The position numbers and the translations under genes were made by a program. Shown piece after piece: positions 35,877-47,332 of a stretch of DNA of 64,000 nucleotides. How positions within the stretch are numbered: position 1 is the stretch's first letter; each line of letters starts with the position of its first letter. The stretch spans positions 68,880,217 through 68,944,216 of the forward strand of contig CM048841.1 of NCBI GenBank assembly GCA_026545765.1. Direction: 5' to 3'. Below the pieces are notes generated by a model. The model was given only the letters and a program-made list of their open reading frames with translations, was not told where the DNA came from and made no database searches. Source of the stretch: Plantago major (taxonomy: Eukaryota; Streptophyta; Magnoliopsida; Lamiales; Plantaginaceae).

Positions 35877-37330
35877 ATGGATGCAAACTACAATAGACCT
35901 CCTGTGCTTGATGGGTCCAACTACCATTACTGGCAAATCCGGATGAGGACATACATCAAGTCCCTTGATGGCCGTGCTTGGAGATCCATTCTGGAAGGAT
36001 ACACCTGGCCAACTGAAGGACCTGATTCTGATGGTGACATTGTTCCCATACCTGAAGAACGCTTCTCTGCAGGTGACATACTTCTTAGCTCTTATAATGA
36101 AAAAGCTTTAAATGCTATCTTTGGTCATGTAGATTCTCATATGTTTAAAATCATTCAAAACTCTAATCGCAAAACAAGCTTGGGAATTACTTCAGAGTCA
36201 TTGTGAAGGGGATGCTAATGTCAAACAAACTAAACTTAGAATGCTTTGGTCTCAATTTGAAAATCTAAGAATGGCGGAGGAAGAAACCATTGACTCCTAT
36301 TTTGAAAAACTTTTGACTCTCTCAAATGAAGTTCAAAGACTGGGAGAAGCTATTTATAATAGGCAACTTGTTTCCAAAGCTGTTCGATCTCTTTCCTCAA
36401 GATTTAATACCAAAGTCACTATTTTGGAAGACACTCATAACTTGGCAACTATGGATTTTCATACCCTGTTGAACAATTTGAAAAACTTTGAACTAAATGA
36501 AAATGAGAGACAAGGTATGAAAACTCATAGTATTTCCCTTCACTCTGTCTCTAAAGCAAAATCTTCAAAGCCTGATAGTAGTAGTGATGAGTCTGACAAT
36601 ATGACTGAGGAAGCTTTCAACAATCTTGTAAGGAAGTTCAACAAACTTAGATTCAGGAAAAACTCTGGTCAAGGATCCTCAAGTGGAACTAAAACTTTCA
36701 AAAAGAAAAACAATACTTTCAAAACTGGTTCTGCTTCCAAAACTAGCTCTTAATCTGATTTCGATCGTACTCCTCTTAGTAAGATTAGATGTTTTGAATG
36801 CCAAGGGTGGGGTCATTATCAAAATGAATGCGCTAACAATCTCAGAAAAGAGAAAAAGAATCTTCTTTCTTGTCTCAGTGATGACTCAGATGAAGAACAG
36901 GAAGATGAAGAAAAAGAAGATGATTCAACTACCAATGCCAGAGCTCTCCGCTCATCCACTTACCATGTTGATGACCAATGTTGGGAAAACATTGTCAAGA
37001 CAACATCAGGAATAGAAATCTTCTTTGACTATGATGACTCTGAGAACTGTGAAATTTTGGCACTAACCAAACCTGAGAAGTCAGGAATCTCTAATGTTTT
37101 ATGTCTACATGGTTCTGTGGATTTTGATACAGATAATCCTTCAGAAGAGGAAGGTAATGCAGATCAAATGGTGAAGGATCTGCAACAGATGTATGAGAAA
37201 CTCTTCAGTGAATGGAAGACTCTCAGAAAACTCCTCAAGAAAACTGAGAAGGAGAACCACAATCTGAAAGACACCATTGTCAAACTAGAAGCTGAATTAA
37301 CAAAGAAGGACTCGAATCGCTCAAGGTAAT
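35877..37330 (+). pseudogene. gag region of element E
   Basis: The ATG at 35877 opens MDANYNRPPVLDGSNYHYW, the classic start of SIRE-type gag (DUF4219-like, then UBN2 core, LWSQFENLRMAEEETIDSYF at 36,245). A CCHC-like knuckle (CFECQGWGHYQNEC) lies at about 36,790-36,835, then acidic and coiled-coil stretches (36,880-37,320). An upstream in-frame extension to 35853 lacks an ATG. Capsid/RNA-binding role by family. Broken in a few places. Confidence 0.85.
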
Positions 37331-37397
37331 CTCTGAGCTAGATAATGAAAAGAAGGTAATTGCAAAATGGAACTCTTCTACTTCTAGACTTAATGAG

Positions 37398-40300
37398 ATG
37401 CTTGATGTGAACAATGATAGGACCACTGGTTTAGGGTACACAAGTAATTATGATGAACTTGGGTGCAACATGAACGACACTGTTGACACTGATTCCTCAA
37501 AAGTTGTCAAACCTCTTTCTGAGCTCATAAAAGGTCCTACATTTGTCAAAGAAAAAGCTTTGTTTGTGTGCACTTACTGTCTTAAATCTGGTCACAAAAA
37601 GCCCATCGCTTTCAAGTACCAAAAGGACTTAAAGAGGGAACATGTTGAGACCTCCAACCTCAGTAATCTCTCCACAATTCCCTCCCATCCAGTTTCCAGC
37701 AAACAAAACAGTGATGCTATCCGCAATGTTGTGACAACATCCATTTCAACAGAGACTGAAAGATGTAATCTTAAGACTCTAAAGTACTTTCCTAGTTCTC
37801 GTAAACAAAACAAATCACCAGGACAGATAAGAAAACACAAGAGTGTTTCGAAACATGTTTGGGTAGCTAAAGAAAAACATACTTGCAATGTTGCTTTTTC
37901 TGTTGCTACTTCCCCAAACAATGCAGGAAAATGGTACTTCGACAGTGGTTGTTCTAGGCACATGACCGGTAACCCGTCAAATTTGTCAAACTTTGTAGCT
38001 CAAAAGACAGGTACGGTAACCTATGGAGGAGGATACCAAAGCAAAATAATTGGAAAGGGAACATTGTGCCTTAAAGGATATCCGAAACTCTCGAATATTC
38101 TTCTTGTTGAAGGTTTAACTGCTAATCTTGTTAGTATAAGCCACCTGTGTGATGATGATCTGAAAGTCAAGTTTGATAAACGTTCTTGCAAAGTTTATAC
38201 TTGTGTGGACAAATTAACCGTAATGACAGGTGTGAGATCACAGGACAATTGCTATGTGATGGACATTCCTCTCAAATGTAATGTTGCTCAACATGATGAT
38301 GCAACACTGTGGCATAAGAAATTGGGACATGTCAATTCTGTAAACTGGAGAAGATCATCAAAATAACGTGGTGGAGTGCCAAAGCTTACCAATGTAGGGA
38401 AACATGTGTGGCATGCCCTCATGGGAAAACAAACCAAGGTGACACATCAGCCACTTCTGATTGAAGGACAACAAAGAGGTACTTTTAACTGCTTTGAACT
38501 CCTGCATATGGATCTCATGGGTCCTATAGAAGCTAAAAGTTTAAGAGGAGCATGGTATATCTATGTTATAGTTGATGATTTTTCTAGATACACTTGGGTC
38601 AATTTTTTGAAAGAAAAATCAGAAACTTTTGAATCCTTCAAAAACTGGCATGCAAAATGTTGTAATCAGTACTCTACTCTTGTTCAAAGAATTCGATCTG
38701 ACCATGGTAAAGAATTCGAGAATCAATTCTTTGATAAGTACTGTGAAAAGAAAGGAATCATGCATGAATACTCAGCTCCTAAGACACCACAACAAAATGG
38801 TGTTGCTGAAAGAAAAAACAGGACTCTTCAAGAAATGGCCAGAGTGATGTTGAGCTCAATGAACCTATCAAAAAGGTTGTGGGCTGAAGCTGTGAACACT
38901 GCTTGTCACATAATCAATCGTGTCTATCTTCGTCCAGGTTCTCTAACCACTCCCTATGAGATGTTGAAAGGTAGAAAGCCCAATCTCAAGTACTTTCATG
39001 TTTTTGGATGTGTGTGTTACATACTCAATGATAGAGAACATCTAGGGAAGTTTGATGCTAAAAGTGACAAAGGAATCTTTGTAGGATACTCTCAAAATAG
39101 TCAAGCGTATAGAATATACAAGAGTCTGTGAATGTTTCCTTTGATGACTCAGAGCCCTATGCCCAGAAGAAGATTTCTGCAGGTGCTGAACAGGTCATTG
39201 AGTCAACCTCTGACTCTTCTACACATGAGAACGTACCAGAAACTGTGACTCTTGCTGCTGATCAAAATGAAAGAACCCATGTTGTGGGCAATGTTGTGCC
39301 AACATCCCCTCTGTGCAATGATGACTCAACAGTAAATTCAACATCCCAGATTTACACTCATGATGAAGAACAAGCTGATCCTCATAATGAAACTGAGGCT
39401 GAATCTGACAATCCATCCAGCAACAATGCTGCACCTATGTCTCCTGACTCACGAAAGGATCCTCCTCCTAGAATTCGCAAAGATCATCCCAGTTCCCAAG
39501 TAATTGGAAATCCAAGAGGAAGGACATTGAGGGAAAACACGCGCAAAAATTACAAGGAGACACTCAGACTTGCTGAAATATGTCACTCTGTAAGTTCCTC
39601 GTGCTTTGTTTCGTTAATTGAACCTAAAAATGTGAAAGAAGCTCTTGCTGATGATTTTTGGATAGAAGCAATGCAAGATGAACTTCGTCAGTTTCAAACA
39701 AATGAAGTCTGGACTCTTGTTCCCCGCCCCAATAATATAAATGTCATAGGCACCAAGTGGATTTTCAAAAACAAGAGTGATGAAAAGGGGATAGTTGTAA
39801 AAAACAAAGCCAGATTGGTTGCTCAAGGTTACACCCAAGTGGAAGGCATTGATTTTGATGAGACCTTCGCTCCTGTTGCTAGATTAGAGTCCATTCGCTT
39901 GCTCCTAGCCTTAGCATGTTGTCTTAACATAAAACTCAAACAAATGGATGTTAAAGGAGCTTTCTTGAATGGTTACATTGACAAAGAAGTGTATGTTGAA
40001 CAACCTAGAGGGTTTGAAGATCCTTTTTGTCCTGACCATGTTTTTAAACTAAGAAAAGCCTTGTATGGTTTGAAACAAGCCCCACGCGCTTGGTATGCTA
40101 GGTTGACAGAATTCCTAGTTGGGTTAGGATTTAAAAGAGGTGAGGGAGATCAAACTCTGTTTATCCTCAGGAAAGGAATAGACATCTGCATTGCTCAAAT
40201 CTATGTTGATGATATTGTCTTTGGCGCTACTAACCTCTCCATGCTAGATAAGTTTGTTCAAGCCATGACAGGAACTTTTGAGATGAGTATGATTGGTGAA

Positions 40301-41110
40301 CTCAGTTTCTTCTTGGGGCTCCAGATACAGCAGAAACAGGAAGGCCTCTTTATCTCTCAAGAGAAATATGCCAAGAATCTTATCAAAAAATTTGGTCTGG
40401 AAAATGCCAAACCTTGCAGCACTCCCATGGCTACATCTCTGAAACTCAGCAAAACCGATGTTGGGGATGATGTTGACCCAACATTGTACAGATCAATGAT
40501 TGGAAGTCTCTTGTATCTTTCAGCCACCAGACCGGACATCATGTTCTCTGTTTGTGTGTGTGCCAGGTATCAATCCAAGCCCAAAATATCTCACTTAACT
40601 GCTGTCAAAAGAATCATTAGATATATATCAGGAACTGTTAATCTTGGATTATGGTATGCTTGTGATTCAAACACTAATCTATTGGGATTTAGTGATTCTG
40701 ATTGGGCAGGTGATTTAGATGATCGAAAATCAACTAGTGGAGGTTGTTTTTATCTTGGACCAAATCTTGTGTCATGGTATAGTAAGAAACAAAATTGCGT
40801 GTCTCTCTCTACTGCTGAATCTGAATATGTAGCGGCTGGGAGTTGTGTGTCTCAACTAATTTGGCTGAACAATATGCTGTATGAATATGGATTTCAAAGT
40901 GACACTTTTCTGTTTTGTGATAACCTTAGTGCCATTCACATATCCAAGAACCTGCTCAACACTCACGCACCAAGCATATAGACTTGACATCATTTTCTTA
41001 GAGACCTAGTCTCCAAACAAATAATTGACATACAACACATTGATACCACAAATCGGTTAATGACATTTTCACAAAGCCTCTTGATAAAGAGAGATTCTTG
41101 ATTTGAGAAG
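37398..41110 (+). pseudogene. Copia pol region of element E (PR-INT-RT-RNaseH)
   Basis: The end of gag and the protease share an open block (37398-38366; protease DSG at 37941-37949 in WYFDSGCSRHMTG). The GAG-pre-integrase and integrase core follow (38376-39131; TPQQNGVAERKNRTL near 38,790), then a Ser/Asp-rich linker and a 617-codon open block (39128-40981) with reverse transcriptase (YVDD at 40202-40213) and RNase H (GFSDSDWAGDLDDRKSTSG near 40,690). The RNase H end lies in the next 130 bases. Ty1/Copia order. Only a few interruptions. Confidence 0.92.
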
Positions 41111-42576
41111 GTCTCTTGGCCTTTGCACTATTTGATAGGAGTTGCTGCAAGCAATGTTGACATAACATCCTGGTCAACATTGTCTTCTATGTACCTAGTG
41201 TTGTCTTTCTTTTATTCTTTTAGTCTTTTCTCTTTCTTATTCTTGTGTGTCTATGTGGTTTTTGTGCTTCTGTGCTGGTCAATGGCTGTTCCTGTTTGTA
41301 GCTTACAGTGGTGATGCTTAGGTTTTGAAAGGCTGCTTGAAACCAAGGTTGAAAGGTATCGAGTCTCCTGTGTGTTTGCTTTATGTAAAACCCACTTTTG
41401 CTGCTTTTTGGCCATGCTTTCTCGTACCTTGACTTGCACTTGATTTTGCCTCCTGCTCTTTGTGCTTAATAAATCTAATGAATTATGATAAAAAGGGCTC
41501 GAAGTGTTTCCGTCGAGGATCGTGTTGGGCAGGTTACAAATACTATCCAAATATCGACGTGGCCAATGTGTCATATGTCGTGAGGGTTGATGGCCTGTAC
41601 TGGAAACCGACACGCACAAAAGTGCCGATTCTCGTAATGCTGCTGGTTCACTTTCTGAGTACCAAATTACCCAATGTGGTCAAATGAGTGATTTTATGCC
41701 ATGAGACGTGTGTTTGCCTAACTCCGCATAGGCTTCGGCTTTGGAGCGGATTCATACGTGTTCCAATTATTTGACATGGTTCACAGTCTCATGGTCACCC
41801 CCACTCACAATTCTGTTAATTGATCAATTTACTTTTTGAGGCAATGTTGAGTGTGTTTCTTTGGTATTCCTTTCTCCTTCTGTTTTGCCTGCAGCATCAG
41901 TGGTGTTAATCGAATCTGCACATCTTGAGACCTGGTTTCCTGGCTGACTTACATTAAGAGTGGTCTAATATTCCGATGTTGTCATCAATGTTGAGCCAAC
42001 ATCCTGGTCAACATTGCCTGTGCTGGAAGTACCTTCTTTGCTGTGTTTTTTGTGTGCTCTTTCTGTGTTTTGGGTTGGGTTTGAGGGGGAGTAATTTTGT
42101 GTCTTGGGTAATTTGGTAAAATGTAAAGTGTAAAATATAATATCTTACTCTTATCTGACCTTGATTTGTTTCCTAAAACAAAAATGTACCTCCCTAGGTT
42201 GAGTTTTGAGAACCTTCTTCATTCTTGACCTAATTGATACGGTGGTCATTTGCTTTCCTTAATCTCATATTAACAGCTGTGTACAGATCTTGGTTTGTGT
42301 TTTGATATATATGATTATGATCCTTGGAGCAAACCAACCAAAAACACTCCTCCAACCATATTACCACTACCTCTCTCATTAGCCCACTTCTCCACCACTC
42401 ACAAAAACTGCCATCCTTCCAAACCACTCTCTTACAAAAAAAAAAAAAAAATTCTTTCCTCAGATGTATTCTTACTCCCAAAACACTTCTCCTTCCTCTC
42501 ACCTTACTCTCTTGTCGCTCAACCAAAACTCCTCTCCCGCTCTTTCTTCCTCAACTCTACCTTCACGACCCAAACA
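41111..42576 (+). other. Spacer between pol and env-like region of E
   Basis: About 1.4 kb with no supportable gene; the small ORFs here have no recognisable domain. It holds two close copies of a motif cluster, each reading CATCCTGGTCAACATTG with a CAATGTTG before it (about 41,153-41,190 and 41,975-42,015). GGGGGAGTAAT, a polypurine-like tract, lies near 42,085, and TTTGATATATATGATT near 42,301 could be a promoter or leader. Confidence 0.6.
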
Positions 42577-44515
42577 ATGTCGTCCCCGACAAAACCCGTC
42601 TTGCCCGGATTTTCATTGCAAACACCTGAGGGGGAGCAAGCTTATCCTCTTCCCATTCGTGCTGAGCCTGCCGATTTTGAGATTCCAGTCTATAATTGTG
42701 AGGATTCAGAAGATAATGCTAAAAAACCCTCATCTCCTGTACCAAAACCACCATCTCCAAAAACCCAAACAGAGTCATCACCATCAAACCCCTCTGAATT
42801 TGCTGCAGAAACCCTTGTTAAATTGGGGAGCATGCCAGTCGACTTGCCACAAGATCTGAGGGATGATGATGAAAGCCCAATGGGGATAGAGAAAGATGCT
42901 CCCATGGAGGATGATGGGAAAGATGTTGGACATCCCGAAATTCAACATGCAGATCTGACAGAAAACCCCCAAAACCCTGCACCTATTGAAGAAGATGATG
43001 TACAACAACCTGACAAAACAGGGAAACGCCATCGATGGCTGAATGATGAGAATCGACGCATGCATTCAAAATGTTGAGAAACCCGCAGATGAGCCTACTA
43101 TTGAACTAGTTGAAGTGGAAGATTGGCGGTCGGATGACTCGAGAAAGCGAGAGTGATCTAATGAATATAGATGAGGATGTTGTTGCAACATCAGCTGCTC
43201 ATGATGATAACAATGATGAAAGCTCTAATGATATGGAGGATTATGAGCCAGAAACTGAAGATGACTCTAAGGATGAGTCAATGGTTGATGAAGAGGAACT
43301 GAGAAACTCAGATGAAAGCTCAGATGATGACTCAAGATTATGAAGTCGAGAGAGGAAGAATCAAGAAGAATCACTTGATGATGAGGATGTCATTCTTGGA
43401 GAAGACCAGATTGAAGACCCCGAGGTAAATGATCTATCCTCGAACTCGTGTTTACGTAGATGGTCCGATTGGGATGAAGATGATTTCTCATTTGTTCTAT
43501 GATAACAAGAATCTAGAAAATATGAGAAAATCAAAACAATGCTATAGATGTTGAGAAGATAATTAAAGAGGACTCATTTGAAGAGTATAACTTGTTGCCT
43601 ATCCGAAGAAAAGGAATCTCTATTATGTTGTTACTCAATATGTCATTTTGTTCACGAAATCATAAGAGAATTCTATGCTCATTTATCTGAGAATTTTGGT
43701 AGTGAAGGGCATGGTAAGCATCACTGTGTGTACTTGAGAGGTGATGTATTCTTCTTGACTTCTAAGGATATCAATACTGTGCTGCATAGAAATAGGGATG
43801 AGATTGAGACTCCTGTGGAGGTAACTATGGATGAGATTGCAAGAGAGCTAACTGCAGGAAAATTAAAATCTTGGCCTACTGGAACTCTAGATCTGAAATA
43901 TTGTTGTTCTCTAGTATCATTCTTGCCAGATCTGCTGCATAACTGGCGCCATCTTCCAATAACAACAAGCTCAAGAGGCGTATGTTGCTTCTGATTAAAA
44001 TGGGTTACAATGTCAATCTGGGAGAAAGGATTCTCAAACATCTAGAAAATTCTAAGAATAGAGGAATCAGAGGCCATTTGATTCTTCCATCCACTATATT
44101 TGCTGTTCTTCAGATGCAGGGTATTGAGGTCAAAGCCAATGATGTCTATCATTCCAACTTCAAATCCATCACAGTCACCAAACAACTGCTGGAAACACAT
44201 GACATGATCTGTGATCTTCCTTGGGTAGATCCTGATGTTTCTGTGAACATGGATGTGGAGGAAAATATGCCTCTTACTACTGGCAAAACTGATGCACCAG
44301 AAAGCTCTGTAGTTGCTGCTCAACATTCCAATGTTGACTTACATGTTGGGACAACATTGACTCCTAACATTGAAACTCTGTCTGCAGGTATTTTAACTGA
44401 ACAGGACAAGCTGATTCTGGAGCAAATCAAAGGGCTTGATGAGCAGATCTCAAACAATCTGAAGTTCAGAAATACTCTAGTTTCTTTTCTTTCCTCACAA
44501 AAAGGGGGAGAATAG
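42577..44515 (+). pseudogene. Env-like (post-pol) region of element E
   Basis: The ATG at 42577 gives MSSPTKPVLPGFSLQTPEG, then a Pro/Ser/Thr-rich N-terminal part, acidic stretches (43,150-43,330: runs of Asp/Glu) and, at about 43,640-44,200, a block resembling the plant 'putative transposon protein' domain of SIRE/Athila env-like ORFs (HEIIREFYAHLSENFG, CVYLRGDVFFLTSKDI, RGHLILPSTIFAVLQMQGIE). It ends with a short coiled-coil-like tail and a stop at 44515. Broken in a few places. No membrane segment is evident. Its partner region in B and C lies near their N-termini, so the families share one domain but differ elsewhere. Confidence 0.7.
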
Positions 44516-44599
44516 ATAACTTGAGTTCATTCTTCTTGAGTCTGTGTTGAACAATTATAATTTTTGTGGGTCTGTAATATTTTAAAATTCTCCTGAATA

Positions 44600-44771
44600 T
44601 TTCTTAAGATGTCTGGTTAAGGGGGAGAATAGATCTTTAGTAGTTCTTAGCTATATTTCTTAAGATGTCTGGTTAAGGGGGAGAATAGATCTTTAGTAGT
44701 TCTTAGTTATGTTTCTATGATCTGATCTCTTGTTTTGTTTTGTGATGAAAGACTAAGATTAAGGGGGAGAT
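44600..44771 (+). repeat. Repeated polypurine tracts before the 3' LTR of E
   Basis: AAGGGGGAGA occurs at about 44,504, 44,617, 44,675 and 44,761; the middle two are part of a 58-bp tandem duplication (TCTTAAGATGTCTGGTTAAG then GGGGAGAATAGATC). Only the last directly abuts the LTR and is the likely plus-strand primer; the others are extra copies in the 3' UTR. Confidence 0.8.
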
Positions 44772-45618
44772 TGAAAGTGCAGTATGCACTTATATTTTGA
44801 TAATCTTGTCTTTCAATAATCAGTTCCAAGTTTGTGTTTGTTGTTGTTTGTGAAGCTGCAGGATTATCAATGTTGTATAACATTGTGACAGGATAGAATT
44901 CAATGTTGGCATAACATTGAAGATATAGCATTGCCGCAGACATCGAAGACAAAGCACTTTGGACAGGATACTTGGACTGGAAGTATTGACAAAACGAACA
45001 AGAATTGATTTAAGGAAAAAGAACAGTTTGTGGTGAAAAGCAAGAAGGAATATATTTTATGAAGAATTGAAATATGGAAATTTCCTTCTATGCGCATTTT
45101 GAAGAAAACAAGTAAAAGGAAAAATTGCCTTTGCCGAGATCCTATTGCCTTTCGACATAGATGGAAGAGGTCGACATCTCAAGTATATATATGCAAGGAT
45201 TCAAAGAAAGCGCTTTGGAGCTTTTCTTGATGATCAATCGAGATTTTATTAAAAGAGTTTAGGCTTCTTGTTTTCTGCTAGCTTTAGAGTTTGTCTAAGA
45301 GTATTCATTGTTGGAATAACTCTTTCAAACATCGACCTAGAATAGCTTTTACTGTTGGTTCTTCTAGGGCTAGTTTTGGTTGTTTAATCAATCGTTTGTG
45401 ATTGTATTAAACCTAGTTGATTAGATCTACTTTTCCTGTCAGTAGATATTTTGCCTAAGGCGCTGCCAATATATTTTTATATATATTGGCTTGGTAATAG
45501 AAGTTACATTATTCATCCGCTGCTATCTGTTTACTGTTTACATTGTTGAACAACATTGTTGGCAACATTGTCTGTTGATCTAGTTCCAAGTACCAATCCG
45601 GGATCTTAAGTTTTAACA
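44772..45618 (+). repeat. 3' LTR of element E
   Basis: 847 bp, the same length as the 5' LTR and differing by about a dozen bases. Followed by the target duplication GTAAT at 45619. Confidence 0.95.
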
Positions 45619-45623
45619 GTAAT

Positions 45624-45904
45624 CTTGCTGATTGTTTCTGAAAATCTCTATCTATAAAAGTTGCATCTTACTCTGTAAACTATACCTATCTGAAGATCAT
45701 ACTCTCAGATACATTTTAATAGATGACAACTTATCAGCAAAGATCACTTCTTGTGATTTGGTTGATGTTTACTTTCTGCACTTAATTCAACTAAAATTGA
45801 ATATCATTTGAAATGATTAAGTGGTGGATTGTTTTCTTCCGTGATTACAATTTTGTAATAGGACTTGAAAGATAGTCATGGATGGTGATCAAAAGGGGGA
45901 AATT
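45624..45904 (+). other. Distal 3' UTR and polypurine tract of element C
   Basis: The UTR of C resumes after E with CTTGCTGATTG, matching CTTGCTGACTG in A. It ends in AAAAGGGGGAAATT directly before the 3' LTR, the plus-strand primer tract. Confidence 0.8.
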
Positions 45905-47327
45905 TGTTAGGAATATCTGTTAGTATTTTGATCACTCATCACATGTTCTTATCTTAGCCAGAAAGGTGATTAAGTGCTCTTGGTTCACTTGAACATTGTA
46001 AAAGAGGAAATCACTGAGTATGATTAGTCTAGTAAATCTTGTATTAGAATTATAGGTCTCTGAGTGTAATTTTTATTTCAAGAAGACCATGAAGATCAAT
46101 CCTAGCAATGAGCTTTTCTGAAGATTAGAAGACTGAAGATTGCACAAGGTTTATGAAGACACAAAGGTTTAGTCTAACTCAGAAAGACTATGTCCTTAAT
46201 CCTTTTTCTTGAGTATATTAACTTATTTTCGGGATATGATTCTGAACATATGACATCATGAGTATGGAGCATGCAAGCCATCAGAAAGGCTCATGTATCC
46301 GTTGAGACTAAAGGACAATGAACAGTACTATGCATTAAATGCATCGCAGAATCTTTAAAAAGCGATCTCTCGAAAAAATGAGATAGTGACTTCTGAGTAC
46401 ATAGTTCAAGATATAAACGGATATAATTTGATAGAGAGCACACCGGATACAATTCAAACGCCTCTCAAATTTATCTATATATATCACACACTTAGATGCT
46501 TCAAGAACATACCTTAGAACGCTCTATCTTGCAAACTTACCATCAAGCAAAGTATTCTCTCAAGCACTCTACTACCCTTTCTGAAAGCTTTCTGTTGCTT
46601 GAAGAATCACTAGTAGTTCTAAGTTGTCCTGAACCTTAACAAGAGATTGTTATTCGTGAAAGAGTTGAACTATCAGATACCCTTTCAAGCTCATTCTCGA
46701 GCGGACACCAATTACTTGGGTCAAGAAGAGCGCATCGCCATCCTTGACCCAACAAGTGTATTAAGTAGTCTTGTTCTATTAGGCTCTCTGAAAACATAAC
46801 TGAAAAGTTATACGAGAAGCCTCTCTGAAAAACCTTATAACCAACACCATCAAGGCGTGGAGTAGAGGAAGTACTTGATTTGGGAAATCAGGGAATAACT
46901 CCAAGGTTATCTGAGTAGAGGAAGCACTTAGCTCTAGGAGCTGGGGAATAACTCAGGGGGAACATCTGGTTGGGAACCATTTGTTTAGGAATCTTAGAAT
47001 AAGGATTATTGTAAGGTGAACTCAATTATCTGTTCTAGTGAATTCTAGGTCTCAGAAAGACCGAAATAAATTATTTGGAGGATTACGCCACCTCCAGATA
47101 CCACTATACTTGCTGTGTTATTTACCTTTCTGTATTTACATTTCAGCAAAGCACACACACACTTACTTATTGTTTCTGCACTTACCTATCTTAAAGTCTT
47201 CCGCGCTCTGAATTTAAGTATCAGAAACCCCCCCAGGTTTCTGAGAAACTGTGTTTATCGACAAAAGTTTTAAAAGACTATTCACCCCCCCCCCCAGTCT
47301 TTTACTTTGCCGTTATCTGGACCAACA
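45905..47327 (+). repeat. 3' LTR of element C
   Basis: 1423 bp, TGTTAGG..CCAACA, collinear with 21338-22751. The terminal stem AAAAGACTA / AGTCTTTT around a run of at least ten C lies at 47272-47303. Confidence 0.93.
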
Positions 47328-47332
47328 TTGGT

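Larger units (their letters stand above)
34975..45618 (+). mobile_element. Copia (SIRE-like) element E, young, nearly complete
   Basis: 10,644 bp with two 847-bp LTRs and a 5-bp target duplication GTAAT (34970-34974 and 45619-45623) in the 3' UTR of element C. It has primer site, gag, pol, env-like region and polypurine tract in normal order. By eye the LTRs differ at roughly a dozen sites of 847, so the insertion is young, perhaps about half a million years at usual plant rates (estimate). It looks nearly whole but is broken, with several interruptions in gag, pol and the env-like region. It is more distant from A-D and has its own motif, CAATGTTG..CAACATTG, spread from LTR to LTR. Confidence 0.95.
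21338..47327 (+). mobile_element. Copia (SIRE-like) element C with element E nested in it
   Basis: Complete from LTR to LTR and flanked by TTGGT on both sides (21333-21337 and 47328-47332), a 5-bp target duplication in the gag-pol junction region of element B. It has 5' LTR, primer site, gag, pol, an env-like gene of about 5 kb, a polypurine tract and 3' LTR. Without element E it is about 15.3 kb, very long for Copia and typical of the SIRE/Maximus group. The two LTRs (1414 and 1423 bp) are close but differ by scattered substitutions and short indels, so it is moderately young. It is broken, with perhaps ten or more interruptions. Confidence 0.93.

Noticed and set aside
41460-41687. Small ORF in the pol-env spacer of E
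   Set aside because: 75 codons with no recognisable domain and no sign of constraint.
42295-42576. Upstream extension of the E env-like ORF
   Set aside because: Open by chance over pyrimidine-rich leader with an A-run; the ATG at 42577 has better context and matches the family start style.
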